NCBI GenBank assembly: GCA_963942565.1
Contig: OZ012689.1
Location: 27,868,805-27,932,804 of the forward strand
Length of the DNA stretch: 64,000 nt
From: Maea johnstoni
Lineage: Eukaryota > Annelida > Polychaeta > Spionida > Magelonidae
Direction: 5' to 3'
The notes below the pieces were generated by a model. That model had not been told where the DNA came from, made no database searches, and saw only the letters and a list, made by a program, of their open reading frames with translations. Below, piece by piece: positions 23,548-35,981 of this stretch (positions are counted from its first letter, which is position 1; each line of letters begins with the position of its first letter). The translations under genes were made by a program, and so were the position numbers.

Positions 23548-24648
23548 AATTCACCTTGGACAAGGCTGGCCACACTCATAGGATGCCTTATCTAACGACT
23601 GAGCCCAGGTAGAAACAATGAAGCTGAAATATAAATCCCAGTCCCCTTGAAGGGCTGGCTAGACAGACATACACAGGGACATCAAAACAGCACCAGTTTC
23701 CATCTAGTATTACCAGCCTGGAGAGGGAAGGGGGTAACATAATAACATACCCTTAACACCCCAGCGACCATACCCACTGTGACTTTATGGCTTACCCATC
23801 ACACCAAAAAATGCTGTCTCATCCCGCACAGCACAATACCTGTGTTTGTTAGTAATCGATTACACAAGTTTAGAAGCTGTGGCCCTTTGATGTGATACCT
23901 GGAGCCCTTTGATCTGCTCACCTGGACACAGTGAAGGCTCAGGTAAGACACAGGTGAGTTATCTGCAACCTTCATGGTGTTTAGGAGGTCTGACGAAAGA
24001 ACACTTGGGTTATGAAAAATCATTCTAAAATGACTAAGGGGAAAGGTTTGCAAGGATACAGAGGTGAGCTGAGAATTTGATGAACCCGGCCTTCTTGTAC
24101 ATTTTTTTTTACTTTTTAATATTTCTCTTTTCTAATATGTTGCAAAAGATGCCTCACCCCGAACAATACCACCAAATTAATCTTGACCTTCTTTTGTGGC
24201 AGTGCAGGTAAGAATAGGTCAAACAAACATGGTGCTGATAATAATTAAGGGGGAAGGGGGGCATAGTTTCTGGCTGAGTGCCGGGAGAGGCAGGGCTACC
24301 TGCAGAGAGGCACACAGCACAGATATTGATACCTTTCTAAAGGCTAATGTCGGGGCAAGGGTGAAGTGTAAATCAGCAACTATGTTGTTCTCTTCAAGCT
24401 TATCTGGGGATCGGATCTTGACTTATAGTACACTGTGGAAGAACCTTGAACATTCCAACCTACCTGGAGGAGAAACCAGGTAATTTCAGGTACACTTCTT
24501 AACAATTGTAATAATTCATTACATTTGTTATTAAGCACTGCTATATAACAAACAAACAGGAAGTTGTACTGTCATGGCACCACACCATTTATTTCATCAT
24601 TTAATTTCATCATCTTCATCATAATCAATCCCATCATTCTCCTACTCC
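23548..24648. other. Non-coding stretch
   Basis: Several CAGGTG/CACCTG hexamers lie at 23880-23960. No gene or mobile element supported. Confidence 0.35.
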
Positions 24649-24650
24649 TC

Positions 24651-24694
<44 letters not shown>

Positions 24695-24700
24695 CAGCAG

Positions 24701-24732
<32 letters not shown>

Positions 24733-24740
24733 CCATCACC

Positions 24741-24815
<75 letters not shown>

Positions 24816-24890
24816 ATTATCATCATCATCATCATGGTCCTCACTACTGCAACCATACTCCTGCTTATGATGATCATGATGATGATCATC
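24649..24890. repeat. (ATG)n / (ATC)n compound microsatellite with inverted halves
   Basis: An ATG run (24651-24695) is followed by a long ATC run (24703-24810) and scattered repeats of both. ATG and ATC runs are mutually near-complementary (CAT/GAT), so the locus can fold back on itself. Poly-Ile and poly-Met frames on both strands are artefacts. Confidence 0.93.
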
Positions 24891-26937
24891 ATCTCAAACA
24901 CCTTCTCATCATCCTCATTATTTTCCATAGTGCACCAGCATCCCGTAACCACTGACAACGACGTAGGAAGGAGATGCAGGCTGAGAGCAGCCAGCATACT
25001 GTATCAGTGACACTTATCTCCAGCATCAGGGGCACCTGGGGCCAGAGGCTAATTAGGCAGCTAAAGGTATGCTAATTACAGGTGAACCTGGATCCCCCAG
25101 ACCACAGGCTTACCTGCCTGCCCCTTTGTGGTCAACTGGTCAGCACTGATTGACTCTGATGGTCAAGCATGGTCAGTGCATTCTCAGTACTTTACCCATA
25201 ATGCAGATGCCAAAAGCAGCCAGACAATTTTCGTGGAATCTTTCAGGTGAGAGCATTAGAGTTGTGGCCTGAAAGGTAAGTGAGTGTATCGTTGGTCGGG
25301 CTGCTTTTTTCTCCCTCCCTCTGGTGGGCATGAAGCAAGAGAAAAGACATCTTGGCACATACACATGCAATAGCTGAAAGCCAGGCAATAATTGGTGGCA
25401 AAGGTGCGACAACTCCCCCAGCACCCCTGTGCTATTAAAGCCCCATGATAGGGGTGGCAGGCTTCCCCACTATAATAACCAACCGACACTGCCACGCAAT
25501 GACTTCTATATTCCAACACTGGCAATTTGCGGGATTGGCCTTTTAGGTTGTGGATGAATAGAGGCTCTGAACGGGAGTACTCGTAAAACGTTACATTACC
25601 CATATACGCCCAAAATGGCTGCATTATTTAGGTTATATCTTTCTTACAAAAGCTTTGTGTTGAAAAATATTCATGGAAAGATGTTCTTCAGAATATCGCC
25701 GAAAACTTTCAGTCAATTTTTTTCTGAATTCACGCTTTATTTCCAAATGATTCTCGTAATTATGACAGGAGCAGAAGACATTTTTGAGGTGTGCGGCTGA
25801 GCACGAGTGTGTTATGTAGAGCAGGGAGCATCGTCAGCGAGGCGGGGAGAGGTGAAGGGTAGTCACACAGGAAATAGTGTCAATTTGACGCATGATTTAT
25901 AGAAAAGTAGTAGTCATCAGGTGATAATGGATAACCATCAGTCTTTTGAAACTTTTCTTTTTTACGAGACCGCAAATAAAATGTATAGTTTCCATGAAGG
26001 GAGCGATAAAGGATACTTCATGCAATCATCTGTTACCCGATACACCTTTACTGCATGATAAATAAAGGCAAATATCACAAACAACTTTATCAGCATGACC
26101 ATCAGCTCCACCTAGGGAGTAAATCTAGAACCATTTGGTACTTTTATCATAAATCGTTAAAAAAACAACAAGAAAATATCAAATCTATCTGTTCACATAA
26201 TAACTTCCAAGCTGTAAATAAATGTTGCAAAAAAGATGCACTTTAACTGAGATCTCGAGCTATTCAGTTTTCTGTCTCGAAGTATATATTTATTGGATGT
26301 TAAAATGAACTTAAGTTAGGTCCCTATCACAATATTGTTTTTGTGGCCATTCGTATACGTAAAATATATGTGAAACTGACTATTCTGTATGAATTGCATG
26401 ACAGTAGATCAAATACTTGATTACTTGCATTTTTCTACTTTATGTCTGTTATAAACATGTTCTCTTTAATCATGACAACATTTGACTTCATTGGAAGCTG
26501 TTTGCAATTAAGGAAAATCCCCAATGAGTTACAGCATTTTCCAAACATTCTTCATAATTCACATTATATTACATCTTCTAACAAATCTAATTAGCTATGA
26601 AATGATCTAATGAATTAATCAAATCACATACAGATCAAAACAAACCTAACTTGTACATGCTTTGACGTTTCCCACAAATCTCACAATTCTATTTACTTCA
26701 ACAGCACCACCAACAAACAGAAACCAGGGTATCGCGGAGCATACCCAAACAGCACCCCACTGCTGTACCAACATACCCAGCACCCCTTACATGGCCAATT
26801 GAAATGAGTAGTGAATGTATCCAAGACTTCAAAGGATGGTGAGTGGGGAAATAAATGTTTCAATCACATTGATGTAATAATTCCATTACATCATATATCA
26901 CATATCAACATGTGGAAATCATTCACCCTTGAACATC
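24891..26937. other. Non-coding stretch with paired homeodomain-type sites
   Basis: 25020-25120 holds two CTAATTA cores (25049, 25072) among CACCTG, CAGGTG and ACCTG boxes, an enhancer-like look. The remaining sequence has no recognised repeats. The frame at 25256-25624 (122 codons, minus) has no domain features. Confidence 0.35.
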
Positions 26938-27126
26938 GTAACCTATTCATGCCAAAAGCAATCCAGATATAGACCTCTTTTGATTCTTAATACCATGCTA
27001 TTAAAAGCATATTTTGGGATATATTTGGAATATATAAGAATAAATGTAAGTCAAAACAACCTTATTTTCAAAATATCACATTTATAGGTGAAACATTGTG
27101 AAAGTTACTAAGTGTGATTGGGTTAA
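26938..27126 (+). mobile_element. TTAA-family MITE, groups A/B, diverged
   Basis: It starts GTAACCTATTCATGCC and ends AGTGTGATTGGGTTAA, with ATATTTGGAATATA and TTATTTTCAAAATATCAC inside. At 189 bp it is shorter than full-length copies. The left TTAA has mutated to GTAA. Confidence 0.6.
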
Positions 27127-27502
27127 TCTTGAGAAGTTCACAGTAGGACTAGTGTGGCAGCCATGTTGGGTGTTCTGGAATCTTACAAGTCAGCATGTCG
27201 GTCTTGATGAGTAGGGTCTGTGAATGATTATAGGGGGAGCTGATAACTCTTACCACATGGTGAAACTAACGTCCAACCTCCCAGCGCTGCTTACCCCAGG
27301 GCTTCATGCCCTCAGGGTGAAATCTACACATTTCTCATTCACAACCTTGTACCCTGTTCAAGGTCATAGATTATGTAGCAGTGCTGTATGCATATTTCTG
27401 TCCATACAGTGTCGGTGTTAAAATGTTTGTGTTAATCACTAACATCACAACAGGAACATCCACAGAATGTCCGATGATTATCAACATGGTGAGAGTATTT
27501 TT

Positions 27503-27823
<321 letters not shown>

Positions 27824-28841
27824 ATTGACTCCCCAATATCACAAGAAGATACATCAGCCTGTTTTTCTACACAGATCTTCAGATCTTGATGTAAGACATT
27901 AATCATGCTGATGTTATATAATACACCTCAGAGCTCAACCGAAACCCCTAATCAGCTTTGGCAGTGAACTTCTCAATCCCAGATAAAGACATCAACATCA
28001 CTGCCTTTTTGCACTTTTTCGTACATTCTTAAAATATAAACATAATGAAGGAAGAAAACACCTTCAAAATCAATTATGTTCAGTTCTTAGACATATACTG
28101 ACATTTTTATACATCTATATTTATGTGAACTCTTAAAAGTTCAATACATAACACTAAGGGTAAAGAAAATACCTTGCAATTGCTTAGGATTGTCATTTGT
28201 AGCATAAATTGACGTAAATAACAATGAAGTTGACCCTTAAAATACCTATAACTTCAGTTAATGGAGAGGTGCACCCTTTTAGCATGTAATTGGGCAGTGA
28301 TTAAGCAAGCCCCTAACAAGAATGAAATACTGCACAAATTGGGCATTAAATCTCCTCAAAAGGGGTACTCCGAGTCAAGCACTGTTTTGGATGTGACCCT
28401 TTGCTCAGGTCATGTGACGTGTGTTCTCCCAGCTAGAGGCCACTCGCGAAGTCTAAACACCTTTGTTAGGGGGTTAGATATATGAACTGAGGAGAAAATG
28501 GGAGAAAATCCCATAATTACAGGACTTAGCATTTCCTTTGGCTATTTCATCTTATCTACAGACAAATTACCCCATTGTGTAAAATGAGCCTTTTGCCAGC
28601 ATGTGTGTCCTTAAGTCACTCACCATTAAAGGGCTAGGGAAAGAAAGGCTGAGAAATAGTACTTCGACCCCCTTGAATATTTGCCAATTTTCTTAAATCA
28701 TCACTTTTTTCTGTCATTTTAAGGTGAATCGTGTCGTGACTTTGCAATTGTCAAAAGAGATGGAAGTGGGGGACCCAGAAAAAAACACCAACAAACCCCA
28801 AGTCACTGGCAACTGTATCACACACACTAAACTAGTTTTGA
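27824..28841. other. Non-coding stretch
   Basis: No recognised element. The frame at 28261-28485 shows no domain. Confidence 0.4.
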
Positions 28842-29045
28842 ACCCAGATACTCAGTGGTGAGAGACAGTGAGAAGTCAGAGATAATACTTGTTGCCTGTA
28901 TTCGAACCCTGGCTAGGGCATGTGAGGAAATTGACAGTGACTACGTGTTAGGCAATCAGGTTTTCACTAGGCACTTTGATCACTTATATCTATAAGCTAT
29001 TAAAGACTTAACCGCAATATGGCAGAAAAAAGGACAATAAAGAAA
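28842..29045 (+). mobile_element. tRNA-derived SINE (family 2), second copy
   Basis: A box A-like TACTCAGTGGTGAGAG (28849-28864) and box B GTATTCGAACCCT (28898-28910) are spaced as in a tRNA. The 3' end CGCAATATGGCAGAAAAA (29013-29030) matches the SINE at 4391-4540. The middle parts align only loosely. No clear target duplication, so it is old. Confidence 0.62.
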
Positions 29046-29059
29046 ATCACAAATTCTCT

Positions 29060-29104
29060 GTTTTTTGACCTTGACCCCTTGACATGTGACCTGCGACCTG
29101 AGAG
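29060..29104 (-). promoter_or_regulatory. Cluster of nuclear-receptor half-sites
   Basis: On the minus strand this has a TCAAGGTCA extended half-site (ERR/SF1-like), AGGTCA copies and the DR1 variant AGGTCGCAGGTCA. The motifs are visible; function is not shown. Confidence 0.35.
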
Positions 29105-29352
29105 CCAGGTGTACTAGGTGTCAGCATACCTGTGTCATGATAACTGGCTAGAAACCTCATCATAACTCATCTCTCACCTGGCCAGTCCAGTCAGAATTCC
29201 TGGCTAGCCCATTCATATCCAGCTGCTACAAATACAGGTAGACTGCCAAACTTCCCTATCTCAGACTCTTCTCTCATGGAATTCTGCATTCATTGGATTT
29301 GATTTACTCCATATTTTGAAAAAACACAAAAAAAAAACACACACACAAAAGC

Positions 29353-29582
29353 TTAACCCATTCACACTCAGAACGGCCAAAACAGGCCTGACAATTTTGG
29401 AAATATTTATCCAACAAAAGCATTTTTTGGAAAATATTTGAAGGAAAAAAGTTTCTTAGAAGTCAGACAACAACTCTCCTTCAAATTGTTTGTGACTTTT
29501 AGCTTTATTCACAAGTTATTTTCAAAAGTATGAAAGTAGCAGACGATACTTTGAAGAGGAACTGTGAGTGTGAATGGGTTAA
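29353..29582 (+). mobile_element. TTAA-flanked piggyBac-type MITE, group A (reference copy)
   Basis: The best-preserved group A copy, 230 bp. TTAACCCATTCACACTCA and TGAGTGTGAATGGGTTAA are an 18-bp perfect inverted pair including the TTAA. Inside are GGCCAAAACAGGCCTGAC, GAAAATATTTGAAGG paired with CTCCTTCAAATTGTTT, and a subterminal hairpin AAAGTAT (29525-29531) / ATACTTT (29546-29552). No frame of interest. Confidence 0.9.
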
Positions 29583-30904
29583 CAAGCATAACCCAGACAT
29601 ATTCCGTTGGTCCACTTTTTGTTAGAATAATTCAATCTCCAAAACATGTCAATCTACTAGTAGTGCATTGCTATGTCTTTGTCTGATGTGTTGATTACTG
29701 CCTCACCTGAGCAGGATGTGGTAATACAAGTACGCTGCTTACCTGGGGCTCATTAGCATAAATCTGTCATCAGAGCCGGGTAGAGGGAATGTTTTGGTGG
29801 ACAGTTATAGAGCGTAAGACAGATCTTGTTTCCTGTGGTTTGACCACAGGTGTGGGGATTCAATAATGATGGCTAGACGATCGCCATATGTTGTCTGGGA
29901 TACCCCCCTCCAAAAGCCATGGCATGTTCCCATATACTATTCATTACTCACTCTCAGAAACAAACAGTAATATCTAGGAAAAATGAGAATGAAACCCCCC
30001 TAAATGGCGTAGCCAAATGGGCTGGATTTGTAAAATGCCATTTTAAAAAGTGAAAAAAAAAATCAAATTATCACATATGAAGATTTAATTAGTAAGAGGG
30101 GGGGGGGTGGGGGATGAGAGAGGGGCTGCTTTATTTAGAGGTATAACTTTCATAACAATTCTTTGCATTATCATCAGCCAAACCCAAGATTGGGATGTCA
30201 GTAATCTTTTTTGTTTCAACATACTCTTATTAATCACTATAAGAGAGAATAATTTGTTATAAAAGATGAATATCTCCTATAATTCTATCAAGTCAATATT
30301 GTTACATGTTGCCCAATGCTGAAGGCTAATACAGCAGACAGCAGGCTGTATTTCAACTGGTATATGGCAGATTGAGGTCACCTATAGATACAATATCTGC
30401 CCCATGGTTGCCCAGTATAAACCACAGGCCAGCACTTAGTCCTACTGGTATGATATACACAACTATGCTGGCTATCTGACAGTAGGTCTGCAGCAAGTCT
30501 GCATGTCTCTATGCTGATACCATAGAACACCATTATCCCTAGCTTCTGTCCATGTACATGTGGCCAACAGCATGGTGGCTCTAGGACTACGAACACCAAA
30601 TACATGTTTAGACTAGCTCCTAGTCCATGATTTCAATAAATACTACTTTTCTCTGTTCTGGTCCTTTAATCATTTGCCTTAAATGTCTAGGTGTTAGTTC
30701 CTGTGGTTTAAGAAATATGGCATCAAGAGTGGTCAAAAAGGTCAGTCAGAATTGTAGAAACTGAAAAGGTCTCACTTGACTACCTGGTGGGTAATTTAAG
30801 AACTAACTCAGAGTAGACACAGTTTTGAGTTGATAAATAAATAAGTTTTCATGCCAATTATATAGAGAGAAAATCAGTGCAATACTGTGCTCTAAGGTTT
30901 TGGC
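29583..30904. other. Non-coding stretch
   Basis: It includes a G-rich run near 30099 (GGGGGGGGTGGGGG). The frame at 30378-30605 has no recognisable features. Confidence 0.4.
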
Positions 30905-31066
30905 TTAATCCCCGTCATGGCACTAGCACCTCAAAAAGCTTGCAAGACTATTTTGTAAATATTTTTCTTATAAAACTATTTTTTTCAGAAAATATTTGAG
31001 GAAGATATGTCAATCAGAACCAAGCCATGTTTTGAGACTCAGTGACCCTATAAATGTTAGGGTTAA
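30905..31066 (+). mobile_element. TTAA-family MITE, shortened group A/B copy
   Basis: TTAATCCCCGTCATGGC on the left, AGAAAATATTTGAGGAAG in the middle and TAGGGTTAA on the right. It lacks the right central arm, consistent with an internal deletion. Confidence 0.5.
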
Positions 31067-31841
31067 TCTGTGTGCTGGCTGTGAGAGTAAGTTTCTTGCT
31101 ACCTTTAATGAGACACCACACCGAGTCCCCTTTCTCCCCTGGTCTCCCCACTCCAGGTGTACCAAAGAACCCCACAGAATCCCAGCCAGAGAGATTTTTT
31201 CGGGGCTCTCAAGTATTTACCTTAGTACCCAGTGGCTTTCAGCTTCTCGCAAGTCACTTCACTTCTCAGCCCGCCCTTCTCTTTCAGTCTGTGACTTTAA
31301 ACCCGCTACGTACCACACCCAGTCCTACAGTCAAAGCTATGAGTTGAATGCGGCTAGTGCAACCTACAGGTAATCACAGGTAATTGGCCAATTAGTGAAA
31401 AGTAACACTTTTTATAGCCATGCTAGCATATTCATCAATGCTAGCATGTTTAACATCCACAGGAATTAAAGACATGTGATGAAGATATGTAAACATCGAA
31501 AATTTTTCGACTGGTGAAATCTTTGTGAGAACTTGCACCACGCCTTGAATTTTTGAGAAAAATGAAACGCTGTGAAAACATGAGAGATCTCGAGTGGCAC
31601 ACTCACGGAGTAACCTTCTACCCTGACAGAAATCTCAGACTAAATGGGCGTGTAAATTGATTGAGGTATTTTTAGAGGTCATCAGCGTTTTCATGTTGTT
31701 GGCTTTTTTCTCTAGGTTTCACAGTTTATCTGTGTCCAATGGTAATGGTGATATCTGATGTGTCAAGATAGCTGTCAGTGAAACAAACGCCTGCATCACA
31801 GAAACTGACACCTCCTGTCAATTCCGTTCTCTAGCCATACC
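31067..31841. other. Non-coding stretch
   Basis: The frames at 30996-31373 are Ser/Pro-rich, with no domain and no clear splice sites. Three ACAGGTAATT-like words cluster at 31366-31386. Confidence 0.35.
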
Positions 31842-32085
31842 TTAACCCTTTCATGCCATAATCTTATTAGATGTTTGATACTTTTGAATATAACTTGGAA
31901 TTTTACCCATTTATGCCTAAACTCTCCAGATGAGTGCATGTTTGATACTTTTACGTATAACTTGGGATTTAGCAAAAACTGGCAAATTGGTTCATGAAGA
32001 TTTGTTGCTATTTCTATTTTACTGAAGATGCTTTGAAACAGTCAGGCCCTTTTGGCCCATCATCAGTTGACAATTGATTTTTTTC
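31842..32085 (+). mobile_element. Group B MITE fragment with a duplicated left end
   Basis: TTAACCCTTTCATGCC at 31842 is followed 60 bp later by TTTACCCATTTATGCC (31902). Both are followed by ATGTTTGATACTTTT and TATAACTTGG. So the first 60 bp of the element occur twice in tandem. The right part reaches CAGGCCCTTTTGGCCC, then ends without GGGTTAA. Confidence 0.6.
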
Positions 32086-33959
32086 CTGGTTTTTGATAAC
32101 TGTTTTTTACTATAAGTATGTGAAATGATGACTTGAAACTCCTGATTTTTCATACATGGCAAAATAATACGTTGACAAAAATGGTTCTGATTGCATAGAA
32201 CTGACCAAAAAACTTCAGAAATGATTTTTATTTTTAAATTGAGAGAAGTGCAGTATTTAATTAAGAAATATTTCATTGATTGTGTGAATTCTTTATCAAA
32301 CCTAATCACGCCTGATGCACCACAAAAAAGGGAACCTTTTCTTCAACAAATCTGAAGAAATTTCCATCTCCTGAGGGGACAACCTGACACTTCTTGTTGT
32401 TTTGTTCTTTCACATAATTTATGCGTAAAACACTCAATTACCGTCTCCTGTCAGCAACTCAAAGGGTGCAATTTGCCCCAGAGAAGAGGAAGTCAAGAGG
32501 GCCAAATTATCACCATCTCTATCATTTTTGACTTCATTATATCGGGTTATGTCTACTTTGTTGGTGATTACTGTGTTTAACTACTGGAAAATATCATAAC
32601 CATGGGCGGGTGGCATTTTCAAATTGTAACTCTTCAAACGGTTTGTTTACAGTCTTTCATGGGGACTTGTTTATGTCGGAAATGAAATGTGTGTCTGGTA
32701 AATCTACCTCTAAAGGGACAACATTGTCTGTCTGGTGGATCACAGATCAACCAATGGCCTGAAATCACTGGCAAAGATAATGACCATTAAGTTACAATCA
32801 CTTCTGTTGTAGTAAACAGCAAAAAGTCATTACTATTATAATCAATAATGGTACTGTACATACTGAGTACTGAATAATATCTGTACTTATAGGAGCAAAA
32901 ATCAGAACTACATGCATGATTGCTAAAAAGTATTCAAAATGGGAATAATCTTCATATGTCAAATGCTATCATTATCAATAAGAAACTGAGGGAAAACTTG
33001 TTTTTAGATTTTCTGATCTTTGAAAACTAGTTTGCTATATATCTCCATAACATTCTAAATGTATTTTTTTTAATTGAAGTTTTTAGAATACTACCATTTA
33101 CTATCATTGATGAGTGAAGGTTTACTGGATGTTTTTCTTTATTTAAATTAAATATGAATGAACTTATAGGTAAGTACTGAAGTAGGAAAAATCTCAAGAT
33201 CACTTGTAATTATATGCAAGAAAAAGATTCCAGACCTGAAATGGCAAAGTGACTTTAGAGAGGACTTGCGTAGTTTAAACAACCTTTTCACATAAGTTAA
33301 TTTACATAGTTTATTACTCTTCATTACAAAGCCAATTATTGTCATACATAGGCAGGCAATACAGAATCGAAAAGTTGTAGATGAAATGTCTAAAAATCTT
33401 TTGTAGTTCTACTCTATTCTTAGTTTTTTAAGTAATTTCTTGAAGAGAGTGGACATCATCTAGTGATGCTGGTGATCACATTTCAACGAGAGACCACAGA
33501 TAAGAAACGAAGCACAAAGTACTACCAGGGGGGCCTGAATGTCTGTGTGAAGGCTGGCTGTCGCAGTTCTGACCAGAAAAACACTGTGTGATCTCCATAG
33601 TCAGGAGCAAGACTCGTCTGGGGAGTAGAATAGCGAAGAATAGCCCCAGCGCCCATTATCTGATCTAGCACCCTACACGCTACCCTTCTTTACAACCCCT
33701 ACATACCCTCTTTGGGCAAGTCATCCAGGGTTCGGTTACCTGATACCCAAATCTGCAACCCTGGAACCCTCACCTACGGACGTCGCCGCTACCCTGAGGC
33801 AGTACTTGGGGTGTTTTTGAATGAATTGGGGTTTACACGAAAGGGTAGAGACAGAAAAGGTGTATACCCTAAAATATCTATTCAAACACCCTCTAGCATG
33901 AAGGGATACACGCATAAAAAACAACAGACAGCCAGGCATCACATATATATTTAAAATAT
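32086..33959. other. Non-coding stretch
   Basis: AT-rich with no repeat I can name. The frames at 32019-32309, 33148-33345 and 33712-33954 show no domain. Confidence 0.4.
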
Positions 33960-34270
33960 CATCAACTTGACCTTTGACCTAAAAATGGGTACAAGATGGC
34001 CGCATGAGGCTCGCCAAAATAAACAGACAACCCTTGGTAAGTTGTCTGAGGGCCCGAGAAAGTTTGACAAATCATTCTGTGTCATTGGCAAGGAGCCGGA
34101 AAATGATGTGTGCTTGAGTGAGTGTCCTTCCCTTTGAGTGCCTAATCCTATAATAACCCTTGAGGTGATATTACATGATGTAATTGTAGGAGACAGGCTC
34201 TGGGCCGCGCCAACCGCTAGCCGTCACGTAAACAATAACAGGAGTCGGCAGAGGACAAGGGTACACAAAT
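33960..34270. promoter_or_regulatory. Candidate cis-regulatory module
   Basis: Contains an exact DR1 (33968-33980), a YY1-like AAGATGGCCGC (about 33993-34003), the palindromic TTACATGATGTAA (about 34171-34183), and TCACGTAAACAATAACA (34224-34240), where a forkhead GTAAACA overlaps a SOX-like AACAAT. CpG is locally more frequent than in the flanks. The arrangement resembles an enhancer or promoter; no exon is visible downstream. Confidence 0.4.
33968..33980 (-). promoter_or_regulatory. Perfect DR1 nuclear-receptor element
   Basis: TGACCTTTGACCT, i.e. AGGTCAAAGGTCA on the minus strand. Its flanks do not resemble those of the site at 8201, so a shared transposon copy is not apparent. Confidence 0.6.
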
Positions 34271-35330
34271 CCTACACCTCAGACCCTCCACGAGGATTTT
34301 TCACTTAATACCATATAGCACAGGGTAGCTTATAGCAGGTACTCTTCTTCAACATGTGTGTACTCAGTGTTAGAAAGTCAATAGATATCTAGGGTCCCAA
34401 ATCTATGATTTCCAGACTTTCCTCGTGACTTTTTCTTGATGTTGGCCATCATATGTATAGAGCATTTTAGAGTGTCATTAAAAAACTGGGTCCCAACATT
34501 CATAATTTTTGGACTGCTTTCCAAGTGGATTATTCATTGTTAGCAATCATATGCAGAGAGAGCTTAAGAGAACCATTAAAGGGTACCAGATAAACAAATA
34601 CATTTTGAGTATTTATGATATAATAGTAGATTAACCTTTATCATGCATCTTAAAAGATAATCTTAGGTTTGAAGGGAGCTGAGTGCAACCAACAGATAGT
34701 GAGTAGAAGTTTACTACCTGACCTAAAGAGGGCAGCACATGCCTTTTTGCATCCAATTCCTTCTGTGGCATTCAATGGCATACAGGCACCTTTAAAATAG
34801 CCACCTAGTGGACATTTGGTGAACTAACTAATGTAATCACAAATATTAAATAGCAAGAGAGTCAGTGTATATGTATGTATATTACAAAGGATCTCGAAAT
34901 GTTGACTTGGCAGACTGGTTAAGTCAGAGAGTAAAGGTGACATCCCCTGGAAAGTACCATTTCCTGGAATCCTACAAAGCTTATACTATTGCGTAGGAAA
35001 TGGCAATTCTAGCTAAGTGGAATTCAGAGTCCATTACATCAGCTTCTGTGGAGCAGCATACTGTCAACAGTGTTAAACATGACTTAAAACAGACGCTAAC
35101 AGAAACAGGTGGCAAGGGCTAGGTCAGAGGTCAACACTCAACTTCCAGGCAACATGGGGTCAGAAAGGGGTTTTAGGAAATGGGAGTGATTTCCTTTCTG
35201 AGCTCCCAGCAGTCTCATATGTGATTTTCCCATACTGAGAGGTATGTACAAGATTTGAGATTAGGGAGTTCTCCAGAAAAATATACAACAAATCAGTAAA
35301 TACATTACTGCATATTATATGATGAATAAG
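34271..35330. other. Non-coding stretch with one DR1
   Basis: Only the DR1 at 35121 and a CTCF-like half (AGAGGGCAGCA at about 34727) stand out. No repeat or coding signal was recognised. Confidence 0.4.
35121..35133 (+). promoter_or_regulatory. Perfect DR1 nuclear-receptor element
   Basis: AGGTCAGAGGTCA, two exact half-sites with a G spacer. A GGGTCA half-site follows about 25 bp downstream. Confidence 0.55.
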
Positions 35331-35334
35331 AGGG

Positions 35335-35400
35335 AAACTGTTTTGGACCGAAAAAAGTGTCCATTATAATGAGGGTGTCCATAATAGGGGGTTGTTCACT
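35335..35400. mobile_element. Pogo/Tigger-like terminal fragment
   Basis: GTGTCCATTATAATGAGG and TGTCCATAATAGGGGG are typical of the degraded ends of Tc1/mariner (pogo/Tigger) elements, whose TIR-adjacent repeats read like 'gtccattataacgag'. No opposite end was found, so this is a remnant. Confidence 0.45.
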
Positions 35401-35887
35401 CCCCAAGTTTCCTCTGCAGCTTGGAAAGTAGTAATTATCTACTGAGAATTTTTAAGGGAAAAGTGACTTCAAATATGATGGTTCAAAATGGGAAAGGAGT
35501 CTGTATACAGCATAGCGGATACAAAAGTAAGACCTGTATCAAAACCTTTTCCATGCAAAAAGAAGCACCCTAGACTTAACCTGTGTCAGTGGTTAATGCA
35601 AGGTTCAGACTCTGGGCTTCCTGGCATCTTATCGCTGTCGCCAGGAATCTCTGTAATAACTTGACCCTCTTCTAAGCAGGCACTGAAAACCAGGCCTGAA
35701 GAGCCTGCTTCCTCACCCAATGAGAACTTTTTCAGAGAAAATATGTAGACATCTTTATTAGGATAAAGTGGTCTACTAGTAAACTTTCAGTAGTAAAAGG
35801 AACAGTGGCTGAAGCTTATAAGAAGCAAAAGTAGCAGTAATTGCCGAAGTAGTAGTATTAGTAGTAAAAGTAGAAGTAGTAAAAGTT

Positions 35888-35888
35888 A

Positions 35889-35975
<87 letters not shown>
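35888..35975. repeat. (TAG)n microsatellite
   Basis: About 29 uninterrupted AGT/TAG units, flanked by imperfect AGTA-rich sequence from 35810 to 36000. Confidence 0.95.

Positions 35976-35981
<6 letters not shown>

Noticed and set aside
24564-25010. 148-codon frame of poly-Met/poly-Ile
   Set aside because: ATG/ATC trinucleotide repeats; not a membrane protein.
30996-31373. Possible exon (125-codon frame)
   Set aside because: No domain, biased Ser/Pro/His composition, two overlapping frames equally open, no reliable splice pair.
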